The position numbers and the translations under genes are program-made. Of a DNA stretch of 64,000 nucleotides, positions 20,354-30,767 are shown piece by piece. A model generated the notes under the pieces. It saw only the letters and a program-made list of their open reading frames with translations. It was not told where the DNA came from and made no database searches. How positions within the stretch are numbered: the stretch's first letter is position 1; each line of letters begins with the position of its first letter. Origin of the DNA: Stomoxys calcitrans (lineage: Eukaryota; Arthropoda; Insecta; Diptera; Muscidae); assembly GCF_963082655.1 (NCBI RefSeq), contig NC_081552.1, positions 199,066,781-199,130,780 of the forward strand, given 5' to 3'.

Positions 20354-22499
20354 TCTTATATATAAAAATCAATTTGTGTTTGTTTGTATGTTTGTGTGTT
20401 CCTTATAGACTCAGAAACGGCTGAACGGATTTTCTTGAAATTTTCACAGATAGTGCATAATGACCCCGTGGTGAAAATAGGGTACTACATTTTCGGATAT
20501 CTGAAGGGGGACGGACCCTCCCCTTTACACTAATTTTCAGAAACGCCACATCTCAGAGATAGGTGGTGCGATTTAAGCGAAATTTTGTGTGCTCTCATAT
20601 AGTTCTCTAAAAATAAAAATTTTGTATCCAAAATTCGAATGGGGTACCTAGGGGGGCTGCCCCACCCTAAAACCTACCAAACATATATTTAGATCAATCA
20701 CGACAATATGGGACTCAAATGAAAGGTATTTAGGATGAGAAAACGTATCTGATATCCAATTGTCGGACCAAGTGCTAGGGCGGTCACCCCAAGCCCCAAA
20801 ACACCCCTAAATCGGACATATTTACCGACCATGGCAATATGGGACTCAAATGAAAGGTATTTGCGAGTAGAATACGAATCTGTTATCCAAATGTGGGCCC
20901 ACGTTTCTGGGGGTCCACCCCTTTCCCAGAACGCCCCCCAAACAGGACATAGGGCGACCACCCCAAGCCCCAAAACACCCCTAAATCGGACATATATATG
21001 GGGCTTAAATAAAAGGTATTTGAATGTAGAATACGAATCTAATATCCAAATATGGGACCAAGTTTTTGGGGGCCGCCTCTCACCAATACATCCCCCAAAG
21101 GGGACAAATTTACGACCATTGCAATATGGGGCTCAAATGAAAGGTCTTTGGGAGTAAAGCACGAATTTGATATCAATATTCGGGAAAAGTGTATATGGGT
21201 CCACCCCACCCCCACAACACCAACCAAATAGTAAGTGTTTTCTGACTACTGCAATATGAGGCTCAAGTAAGAGGGTTTTTAAAGTGGAACACGAATCCGA
21301 TATATATTTTCAAGGCCAAATCACTGAGTGGCCGCCCATCCCCCAAAACACTCCCTTAGCCGGTCATGTTTGCCGACTATGGAAATATGGGGCTTAAATT
21401 AAAGGTATGTGGGAGTAGACCATGTATCTGATATCAACATTAGGGACCAACTGTCTAGGGGACGTCCCAAAACCATAACAACCCCCAAATAGGACGTATT
21501 TGTTCACCAAGACAATTTGGGTCTTAAAGAGAGCGGAACTTAATATTTATAGTTTTTAGGGTCAATACCCCAAATCGGACATATTTGCTGACTTTTGCAA
21601 TGAGGAGTTTAAATGAGATTAGAAAACGAATTTGATATCCAATTTTGAGGGCAATGGCAATATTGGTTTCAAATAAATGATATATAGATATATGAGAATA
21701 GAGCACGTTGCTGATATATTTCCCGGGCTTAGTGTTTGGGGAACCACACCAATCCCCAAAACACCCCTAAATCGGTCATATTTACCGACCATGTCAATGT
21801 GGAGCTTAAATGAACCATTCGAGACCAATTTTCTGGGGGTCAACCCCTTCCAAAATACCCCACAAGCAGCAATTTTTTAGTGACCTTCGCAAAATGGGGC
21901 TCAAATAAAGGTGTTTGGGAGTAGAATACGAATTTGATATCCAAATTTAGGACCATGTATTTAGGGAATCACCACTTCCCCAAAACGCCCCGCAAAGGGT
22001 AAAAAATTTTCGACCATGCCAATATGTGGTATTTAAGTTTAGAAAACGAATTTGATAACCTATTTTGGGCCACGTGTTTGGGGGACGCCTCATGGTGTAA
22101 ACTCCCCTAAACCAATGGCAATATGGGGTTTAAATAAATGGTTTTTGAAAGAAGAGCACGATGCATATATTTGTTCACGGCCAAGTGCCTGGGCGACCAC
22201 CTCACCCCCGAAAACACCCCTAAACCAGATATCATGAGAGTAGCGGGCTGAAATAAAGTATTGTATTTTAAGAATGGAGTACACCTTACATCCAAACTTA
22301 AATTTGTAGACCAATAAAGATCATATGGGATTCGGACAAAGGCACTTATTTTGTTAAATTGTTAGTCAAGCGATATACTATTTTCGTAGCATGGTATTTC
22401 ACTAAAAGCTCTTAAATTGTCGAAAATAAATATTCCAAGGAATCTTTTGTTCCATATAAAGTAAAAGAAGGCGCAGCGGAGTGGGCCCGGGTCAGCTAG
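20354..22499 (+). mobile_element. Non-autonomous Helitron, 2.15 kb
   Basis: The left end TCTTATATATAAAAATCAAT and the right end CCCGGGTCAGCTAG, preceded by a GC-rich inverted stretch (gtgggcccgggtc), are Helitron ends (5' TC, 3' hairpin then CTAG). The element lies between A (20353) and T (22500), the expected Helitron target. Near the left end is the often-seen 'actcagaaacggctgaacgg'. No Rep/helicase frame exists; the body is a 130-bp tandem array. Confidence 0.85.
20690..22100. repeat. About 130-bp tandem array inside the Helitron
   Basis: The landmark 'caatatggg(a/g)ctcaaatgaa' or a variant recurs near 20704, 20835, 21122, 21252, 21382 and 21513, about 130-131 bp apart, with one 21.0-kb unit lacking 'caat'. 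Units also carry 'aatacgaatctgatatccaa', 'ccccaaaacacccctaaatc' and 'ggacatatttaccgaccatg'. Units at the right end (after 21.9 kb) are more diverged. Confidence 0.85.
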
Positions 22500-22504
22500 T
22501 AGAA

Positions 22505-23240
22505 CATAAAACAAGTAAAAGCGTGCTAAATTCGGCCCGGCCGAATCTTGGGAACCCACCTCCATGGATTCTGCTAAAAATTTATACAAAATAAATTTCG
22601 TTGAAGGGCATAATTTTATTCTACATACCAAAGTTCTGTCAAACCAGCAAAAATTAAAGCTCCGAGCTATGTCAGGTTCTTGACCGATTTGGACCGTAAT
22701 TTGCACAGTTGTTGGAACCCATATGTGCAAAATTTCAACAAAACCGGACCAACATTGTGACTTCCAGGGACTCAAGAAGTCAAGTCGGAGATCGGTTTAT
22801 ATGGAAGCTATATCAGGTTATAGAACGATTTGAAACGAACTTGGTACCGTTGTTGAAAGTCATAACAGAATACTATGTGCAAAATTTCAGGCAAATCGGG
22901 AAAAAATTGCTGCTTGTATGGTGTCAAGATGTCAAATCGAAAGATCGGTTTATATGACAGCTATATCAAGTTATACAACGATTTGAACCGTACTCAGCAC
23001 AGTTATTGCAAGTCATAACAGAACACTCAGTGCAAAATTTCAGCCGATTCGAATGAAAATTGGGCTTCCAGGGGCTAAAGAAGTCAAATCGTGAGATCGG
23101 TTTGTATGGGAGCTATATCCAAATCTGAACCGATTGGCTCATTTGCAATCGCCAACGACCCAAATCAATATTAAGTATCTGTGCAAAATTTCAAGCGGCT
23201 AGCTCTACGCGTTCGACCGCACAATAATGAAATATTGCAC
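22505..23240. mobile_element. HINE copy, right end truncated
   Basis: Starts 'aaacaagtaaaagcgtgcta' with the palindrome TTCGGCCCGGCCGAA and 'aacccacctccatggattct'. It continues through type B units ('gtcaagtcggagatcggttt') to 'tctacgcgttcgaccgc', and stops before the 'acagacgg' block. It starts five bases after the Helitron. Confidence 0.8.
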
Positions 23241-23333
23241 ACTATCTCGCTAATAACTCAGCTCTAACCATTTCAAAGAGATATATCTAGCCGGTCGCAC
23301 ACAGTTTTTTTTTTCAATTTTCTCCCGTTGTGT

Positions 23334-23577
23334 AACGCTGAACGCCTGGTTTCGAATCTTGGCATCATACAAATTTCAGTGATGGTTAGCCCCTCCTAAT
23401 GCTGGCGATATTTGTGAGGAACTATGCCATTTGGCAGCCATGTAAAAACTTACCCCCAAAGAGGATGGCGCCACGCCGTACGGACTCGGCTATAAAAAGG
23501 AGGCCCCTTATCATTGAGCTTAAACTTGAATCGGATAGCATTAATTTATATGTGAGAAGTTTGCCCCTATTCCAAAG
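23334..23577 (+). mobile_element. SINE, 5' truncated
   Basis: Starts inside the head at 'aacgctgaacgcctggtttc', keeps 'ggcgatatttgtgaggaact', 'gccacgccgtacggactcgg' and 'aaaaaggaggccccttatca', and ends near 'gtgagaagtttgcccctatt'. An internal duplication ('gccatttggcagccatgt') and lack of the A-box set it apart from full copies. Confidence 0.85.
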
Positions 23578-23887
23578 AGAAAAAAAAACAGATAACGAGA
23601 TAAAGTAACTAGAAATTAAATAATAACACAATCGTTCATGCAAACGGGGTTTTGTCGACATATTTAACTAAACAATGATCGCTTTAGGCCACAGAATTGC
23701 AGTACCGAGGCTGATCAATGGAACTTGAAATTTGGTCATCTTGAGAATCTCAAATTTTGAATTGCTTGCCATACTGTCATTTATGGGCCGATCGTAGCTC
23801 GCAAACCCCTACAAAAAACATGGCGAAATGTCGGGAATATCTCGAACGGCGTTTGAGTTATTGAACTTGCAAATTGCAAATTTTGCC
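23578..23887. other. Spacer between two SINEs
   Basis: A-rich start ('aaaaaaaaacagataacgag'), then 'ggccgatcgtagctcgcaaa' and 'cggcgtttgagttattgaac'. No repeat family or open frame recognised. Confidence 0.4.
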
Positions 23888-24172
23888 CATGAACATTCCA
23901 CTAAGGAACAGGGTCAAACTTCTCACATATCAATGAGTGCAGTCCGATTCAAGTTTTAAGCTCAATGATAAGGGCCTCCTTTTTATTGCCGAGTCCGAAC
24001 GGCTTGCCGCAGTGCGACACCGCTTTGGAGAGAAGTTTTACATGTCGTAGTACCGCACAAATGTTGCCAGCATTAGGAGGGGAACTGCTGAACATTTTTC
24101 TGATGGTCTCGCCAGGATTCGAGCCCAAGCGTTCAGCGTCATAGGCGGACATGTTAACCTCTGCGCTACGTT
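23888..24172 (-). mobile_element. tRNA-derived SINE, nearly full
   Basis: Reverse orientation: 'gcccatgaacattccactaa', 'gctcaatgataagggcctcc', 'gttgccagcattaggagggg', 'cgccaggattcgagcccaag', 'ggcggacatgttaacctctg' and 'cgctacg'. The outermost head ('gtggcc') is missing. Lies 0.3 kb from the plus-strand SINE, so the two form an inverted SINE pair. Confidence 0.88.
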
Positions 24173-24299
24173 AAAACAATTTTTCTTTCTTGAAAATTTT
24201 AATCAAGTTATGGCCGGTATTGAATTTCGTTTGAAACTGTGGGACTATTTGTGAACCGATTGAAAAATTTTTTCACTCTTGGAAAGGTCACAACACTCT

Positions 24300-25990
24300 A
24301 CGAGCATTAAACAAGAAGCAGCGTGATAAGTTCGGCCAGGCCGAATCTTGGGAACAAACCACCATGGATTCTGCTAAAATAAAGGAGTCTACAACCAGAT
24401 ATAGGTTGTAGACCGAATTGGACTATACTTTGCGCAATTGTTGAGAGTCATAATAGAACACTATATGCAAAATTTCAACAAAATCAGATAAAAATCGCGG
24501 CTTGTAAATTGATCTAGGGCCCCATTAAGTATATATATTCTTGATCTCCTCGACTTTCTGAGTCGAACTAGCCATGTCCGTCCGTCTGTCGAATTCACGA
24601 TAGGGGTCGAACACGTAAAGCTAGCCGCTTGAAATTTCCTTGGGGATTGCAAATAGGCCACATCGAATCAGATTTGGATATAGCTATAGCGGTTTATAAG
24701 CCGATCTCACGATTTGACATCTTGAGCCTCTGGAAGCACACAATTCTTTCTCATTTCTGATCGGATAATATAGCTCCCGTATAAACCGATCTCCTGATTT
24801 GACTTCTTGAGCCATTACAAACCGCAGTTTTTGTCCGATTTGGCTAAAATTTTGCACGTGGTGTTCTGCTAAGACTTCCAATAATTGTGCCAAGTATGGT
24901 CCACATCGGTCTATAACCTGATATAGCTCCCATATGAACTGATCTCCCGATTTGACTTCTTGAGTTCTGTAAGCCACAATTTTTGTCTGATTTGGCTGAA
25001 ATTTTGCCTGTAGTGTTCTGTCATGAACTCTAGCGACTGTGCCAAATTCGGTCTAAATCAGTCTATAACCTAATATAGCTATAAATCGATCTCCTGATTT
25101 ATCTTCTTGAGTCTCTTGAAGCCACAATTTTTGTCTGATTTGGCGAAAATTTTGCATGCAGTGTTCTGTTATGAATTCCAACAACTGGGCCATGCACGGT
25201 CTAAATCGGTCTATAACCGGATATAGCTCCCATATAAACCGATCTCCCGATTTGGTTTCTTGAGCCCTTGCAAGTCGCAATTTCGGTCCCACTTGGCTGA
25301 AATTTTGCACGTAATGCTCTGTTAAGACTTCTAACAACTGTGCCGGTCGCTGTGTACGGTCGACATCGGTCTATAACGGATAGTCGACCAATTTGACCGA
25401 TTTGACTGAAATTTTGCACGTAGTGTTTTGTTAGGATTTTCAATAACTATGCTGAGAACGCTCCAAATCGGTCTATAACCTAATATAGCTCCCTTATAAA
25501 ACGATCTCCAGATTTGACTTATTGAGCTCCTGGAAGCCGCATTTTGTTGCGTTTTGGCTGAAATTTAGCATGAAGTGTTCAGTTGTAACTTCCAACATCT
25601 GTGCGAAGTACGGTCCAAATCGGTCTATAACCTGATATAGGTCCCATATAAACCGATCTCTCGATTTGACTTCTTGAGCCGCAATTTTCATCCGATTTGA
25701 CTAAAATTTTGCATGTAGCGTTCCAAGAACTGTGCCTAGTACGGTCCAAATCGGTCTATAACCTGATATAGCTCCCATATAAACCGATCTCCCGATTTAA
25801 CATCTTCAGCCTTTACAAGTCGCAATTTTTATCCGATTTGGCTGAAATCGAGCATGTAGTGTTTTGTTATGACTTTCAACAACTGTGCCTAGTACGGTTC
25901 AAATCGGTCTATAACCTGATATTGCTCCCATATAAACCGATCTCCTGATTTGAATTCTTGAGTCCTTACAAGCCGTAATTTTTGTCCGGT
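24300..25990. mobile_element. HINE with type B 153-bp array
   Basis: A short forward piece ('aaacaagaagcagcgtgata', 'accaccatggattctgct') meets a reversed piece at about 24515 ('ccattaagtatatatattct'). From there the type B units run to 25990: 'gatctcccgatttgacttct', 'aagccgcaatttttgtccga' and 'ggtctataacctgatatagc'. The pairs 24801/24954 and 25101/25254 of 'gacttct' are exactly 153 bp apart; a 6-bp loss in one unit gives 147 between. The right end cuts into duplicon 2. Confidence 0.82.
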
Positions 25991-25998
25991 TTGCGTGT

Positions 25999-27515
25999 AC
26001 TTTTATGCTAGAAATTTTACAAAATTTGCATAACTGGTTTGAATTGCCACATTACGGTGAACGAGTAAAATCGTTCCAAATTTTTTAAATGTGAATTCGG
26101 TATTTTCTTTTATTAAACGAGATTTTTTAAAATTCAAGAACACTTAACATTGGTGTTCGATCATAACTTACAAAACATTAAATTAAAATTGCATAAGTAT
26201 TGCAATTTCATTTGCAACGAAAGCAGTCATATATGCGGTAAATCGACACCAGCTTAACTAAGTAGCTGGCACCTACATATCCCTCACATATCAATGTGGT
26301 GTGTGTCTAAGGTAGAGAAACGCAGGCGACATCTTATGTTTATTTCGCAATATATTAAAATAGCTTTAAGTTCCAACCTATAATACAACACCAAAAACAA
26401 AACAAAAAGCCATTCACGCGCATGAACTCCGCATGCCTCGAATTCTTAAAATTTATAAGAACATAAGGAAAAGAGAAAATATATTGAAGAGAAAATGTTA
26501 AATGGCATTTAACTTTTAGTTTGAAAAGAGTAGTCTGGGATAACTTTAAATTTCTTGTTGGAGAGGGGGTAAGTGGAGTGACAAATGGACAATGATTTTG
26601 GTGGGAGTTTTTCTTTTGCTAAAGCAAAAACAGAATACAAAAGCAACTACAAATGTGGTAAGGGAAGGTAGAAGAGCGAGAATGAACCAAGATGAAAAAT
26701 TTTGCTCTGCATTGATTACTACTTACAGAAGGGATTCAATTTATTCAGATGTTAATATAAATTAACTAAAAAACGCCAACTAACCCAAATTTTCTTCGTT
26801 AGAACTTCGATAGAAATAATTCACTTTGCACATATTCTCTAATAATGTTTGGCAAAATCTTTAGGCTTTGTTTTAAGTTCGTTTGCATTAAATGACTACA
26901 CAACACAAAAATTCACAACTTGCCGAAATAAAGGTAACCGTAAAAAAACAACACAAAATCTAACCGAACACAAAGAAACACAACCGAACAAGGCAAACGT
27001 AAGATAAGAACTAATCGTGGCCATGTCTTTTAGCTTTGAACAAGGGCATAGCAACCTGTTGAGTGTATGAATGGGTGGCGGACATAGAGCGTTTGTCAAT
27101 TTGTAAGGGAAACGGAAGATCGAGTAAATTAGCTTAAATTGATCTCTTGGTGAGAGCGAGAGGTTTAAATGTTTGCAAATGAAATTAAAAGCTAACCCTG
27201 AAAGTAGCTTTTAGATATTTTTTCTCAATTCTTAAAAGAATAAGAAAAGAGGAAATAAATACTAAACGCAATGACATTGGAAAACACGTAGAATGAAAAA
27301 CTAAATTTGAGGGAAGAATTAGGACTATAATTCCTCCAATACAACGATTTGGTAAAAATGGGATAAATCAAAAGCAAAAAATATTTGAAATTCTTGAAAA
27401 TAATAAAAAAAATAAAATTAATGAACTTAAATTGAAAAAATTTCCTATGGTAGCAAAACACAAAATATATATCCAAAGAAAATAAGATTTGACAAAAGTT
27501 TGTGTAATAAATTTA
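25999..27515 (-). repeat. Promoter/exon duplicon, left copy 2
   Basis: Minus-strand block homologous to 18.45-20.2 kb: 'aactggtttgaattgccaca', 'cccacacatatcaatgtggt'-like sequence, 'gcatgcctcgaattcttaaa', 'caagggcatagcaacctgtt' and 'ttgggagagcgagagg'-type upstream. It is colinear with copy 1 over its whole length, without the Helitron. HINE sequence borders both sides. Confidence 0.85.
26785..26878 (-). pseudogene. First-exon homologue in copy 2
   Basis: The minus strand reads PKDFAKHY, then a stop (TAG), then ENMCKVNYFYRS-type residues, in the frame used by the right-hand copies. The start ATG is AAG here. The donor TTTGG|GTTAGTTG is kept. A second frame (LKILPNIIREYVQSELFLS, from ATG at about 26.89 kb) is open for 29 codons. 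Unrecognised and probably not coding. Confidence 0.5.
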
Positions 27516-27517
27516 AA

Positions 27518-28225
27518 TTAAAACAAGTAAAAGCGTCCTAAGTTCTGCCGGATCGAATCTTGGGAACCCAACACCATGAATTCCGCTAAAAATGTTTACA
27601 AAATATAATAAGTTGTAGTGCATAATTTTATTCTACATACCAACTTCTGTCAAACCAGCAAAAATTAAAGCTTCTAGGAACCGAACAAGGATGATTGAGA
27701 GACCGGATTACATGGGAGCTTTATCAGGTTATAGACTGATTTTGGCACAGTTATTGGAAGTCGTAACAAAATACTTCATGCAAAATTTCATTGCAATCTG
27801 ACAAAAATTGCGGCTTGTAAAGGCTCAGGAAGTCATGGACCAATTTGGACCGTACTTAACACAGTTGTTGGAAGTCAACGGAAAACTACATGCTAAATTT
27901 CAGCCAGATCGGACAAAAATTGCTGCTTCCAGTGGCTCAAAAAGTTAAATCTGGAGATCGGTTTACATGGGAGCTATAAGTAAATCTAAACCGATATGGC
28001 CCATTTGCAATCACCAAATTATCTACATCGATATTAAGTATCTGTGCAAAATTTGTAGCGGCTAGCTTTACGCGTTCGACCTCTATCGTGATTTCGACAG
28101 ACGGACGGACATGGCTAGATCGATCAATAATATAAATACTTTATGGGGACGAATATTCCGAGGTGTTTCACACGGAATGACTAGATTAGTATACCCCCAT
28201 CCTATGGTGGTAGTTATAATTACTA
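27518..28225. mobile_element. HINE copy, type B
   Basis: Starts 'aaaacaagtaaaagcgtcct' with a worn palindrome ('agttctgccggatcgaat'), has units 'gggagctttatcaggttata', then 'cagacggacggacatggcta', and ends 'tacccccatcctatggtggt'. Complete but with only about three internal units. Confidence 0.8.
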
Positions 28226-28282
28226 AATAAAATTAATGCAAAATTTTTTACAAAAACTAATTTTTAACAAAATTGTCTACAA

Positions 28283-29380
28283 AACAAGTAATAAGGCGTT
28301 AAGTTCGGCCGAGCCGAACTTTGGATACCCACTACCTCGGGATGTATATGTAAACCACCTTTCGACATAATCCTGTGAAAAATGCACAATTTATGCCTCC
28401 ATAGCAGCTATATCGAAATATTTCGACTAAATTCTTAGCCACTGAGTGGTCTAGTAAATACAATTCATTGTTCAATTTTGTAGAAGAAAATATTTATCTT
28501 TTTAGTAGCTATATCCAAATATAGACCGATTTGAACCATACACGGCACGGATGGCGGAAAGCCTAACATATGTCACTGTGTCAAATTTCAGCGAAATCGA
28601 ATTATAAGTGCGCCTTTTGGGTGGCCAAGATTTTAAATCGAGAGATCGGTCTATATAGTGCAGATATATCCAAATCTTAACTAATCTAGGCCAAATTCAA
28701 GAAATATGACGAAGAGCCTAACACAACTCACTTTCCTTAATTTCGTAGAAATCAGACAATAAATGCGCCTTTTATGGGCCCAAAACCTTAAATCGAGAGA
28801 TCTTTGTATATGGCAGCTATATCCAAATCTGGACCAATCTGAGCCAAATTGCAGAAAGATGTCGAAGGGCCTAACACAACTCACTGTGCCAAATTTATGG
28901 GCCTATGACCTTAAATCGAGAGATCAGTCTGTATGCTAACTATATCAAAATCTGAACCGATCTGAGCCACATTGAAGAAGGATATCGAAGGGTCTAACAC
29001 AACTCACTGTCCCAAATTTCAGCAAAATCGGATAATTAATGTGGCTTTTGTGGGCCTTAAACCCTAAATCGGCGGATCGGTCTATATGGGGGGCTATATC
29101 AAGATATTGTCCGATTTAGCCCATCTTCGATCATTTTAACCTGCTTATAGACAAAAAAAAAGAATCTGTGCAAAGTTTCAGCTCAATATCTCTATTTTTT
29201 AAGACTGTAGCGTGATTTCAACAGACAGACGGACAGACGGATGGACATTTCTAGATCGTCTTAGATTTGTACGCTGATCAGGAATATATATACTTTATAA
29301 GGTCTGAAATGGATATTTCAATGTGTTGCGAACGGAATGACAAAATGAATATACCCCCATCCTTCGGTGGTGGGTATAAA
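28283..29380. mobile_element. HINE copy, type C
   Basis: Starts 'aacaagtaataaggcgttaa' with TTCGGCCGAGCCGAA, continues 'tacccactacctcgggatg', has type C units ('cgccttttatgggcccaaaa'), then 'acagacggacagacggatgg', and ends 'tacccccatccttcggtggt' plus 'gggtataaaaa'. About 45 bp of AT-rich sequence separate it from the HINE on its left. Confidence 0.85.
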
Positions 29381-29385
29381 AATAC

Positions 29386-29956
29386 AGCTCGAGATTAAAT
29401 TCAATGATTTCTATTCGAAGAAAAGCCTAGCAAAGAACTTATGAAAGTTAGTCAAATGTGTGCTGTTTTTCGAAACACATTTACCGCCGCGATAGATACA
29501 GATTTCTGATACGCCATGTATCTTCATCAACACCTTTGTCTAATTGATTAAGATACTCTAGATACCCAACGACTGTTGAGTAAGGCGTGGAGCACACTTT
29601 TGTTTTGAAACAAGGATTAATAAGTTCTCTAACTCTCAGAGAGAAGAAATCCTTGTTTTCCACTATCGCTATACAAACTTATCATCAATGCTAAGAACAA
29701 CAATCACATCAAATTGGCAAACTCTTTTTATTGTGCACTTGAGCATTCTTTGAATGTCACTGCTAGTGCTTTTTGGGTATGTAGAGCACCTTAATCCAGG
29801 TCACAAAGGTGTTGATGAAGATACATGGAGTATCAGAAATCGCGATCCACCACTCCGGTCAAAGTGTTTCGAATAACAGCACACACTTGCCAAACTTTTA
29901 TAAGTTCTTTATTAGGCTATTCTTTGAATAGAGAGCATTGATTATAATCTCGAGCT
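29386..29956. mobile_element. 571-bp element with about 150-bp inverted ends
   Basis: The left end AGCTCGAGATTA and the right end TAATCTCGAGCT start inverted arms of about 150 bp (29386-29540 and 29805-29956). These share 'gaacttatgaaagtt', 'gtgtgctgtttttcgaaaca', 'cagatttctgatac' and 'tgtatcttcatcaacacctt' with few gaps. The middle shows no transposase. No target duplication was found. Foldback-like or long-TIR MITE; superfamily unknown. Confidence 0.8.
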
Positions 29957-29959
29957 AGA

Positions 29960-30640
29960 ATATGTTGGAAATACCACGAAAAAGTTTTAAAAAAATTAAT
30001 TTGACAAAATATTTTATGAAATTAAATTTTGAAAAAATTTGCCATAGTAAAGTTTTGACAAAATTTTCTATAGAATTGAAATTTTCACTAAATATCAATA
30101 GTTATAAAAATTTTTTAACATATTTTCCATTGAAATTACATTTCTACAACATTTTTTACAAAAATTAAATTTTGACAAAATTTTCTGTAGAAAAGTGAAA
30201 TTGGCCACACTTTTCTATAGGAATACAATTTTGATTAGAATTTCTAAAGCAATAACATTTTGATAATATTTTCAATAGGAAACAATTTTCTCACTTGAAG
30301 TCAAAAATTGTACTAAATTTACATGGACAGACAGACATGATGGACAGACATAGCTACAATAAATCGAATCAGAAAGCGATTCTGAGTCGTTCGGTACACT
30401 TACTTAAGGGTCTATCTTTCTTTCTTCTGGATGTTGCAAACATATAGACTAAGTTATAATTCCTTGTACCACGGAAGTGGTGTAGAAATAGAATTTGACA
30501 ACAAGCTTTAAAGTAATAAAATTATAAAAAAAATTTACAGAAAACTTTCTATAAAAACAAAATATTGGCAACATTTTCTTTAGAAACTACAATTTTTTGT
30601 TTAAATTAAATCTGGCAACCTTTTCTAACGATTGGAGGCC
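29960..30640. repeat. AT-rich micro-repeat ('tttctatagaaaattttg' type) with DINE-like insert
   Basis: A degenerate unit of about 30 bp, 'aaattttgacaaaattttct' plus 'atagaa', recurs in both halves. From about 30290 to 30500 it is replaced by 'gacagacatagctacaataa', 'cgaatcagaaagcgattctg' and 'ttgtaccacggaagtggtgt', which looks like another INE-type fragment. The same AT unit fills gaps between the right-hand duplicons. Confidence 0.65.
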
Positions 30641-30767
30641 ATCCGTACCAATAAGGATTACCATACTTAATGTGTCCTAACATTGTGAAGTATTAACGAA
30701 GAATACTTTTGTGAGCAAGATTTTGTAGTTTTTTTCTTTTAATCCCTAGAAATATAACAAAGAAATA

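Noticed and set aside
27225..27476. 83-codon F/Y-rich minus-strand frame
   Set aside because: Translation of AT-rich upstream sequence of duplicon copy 2; compositional artefact.
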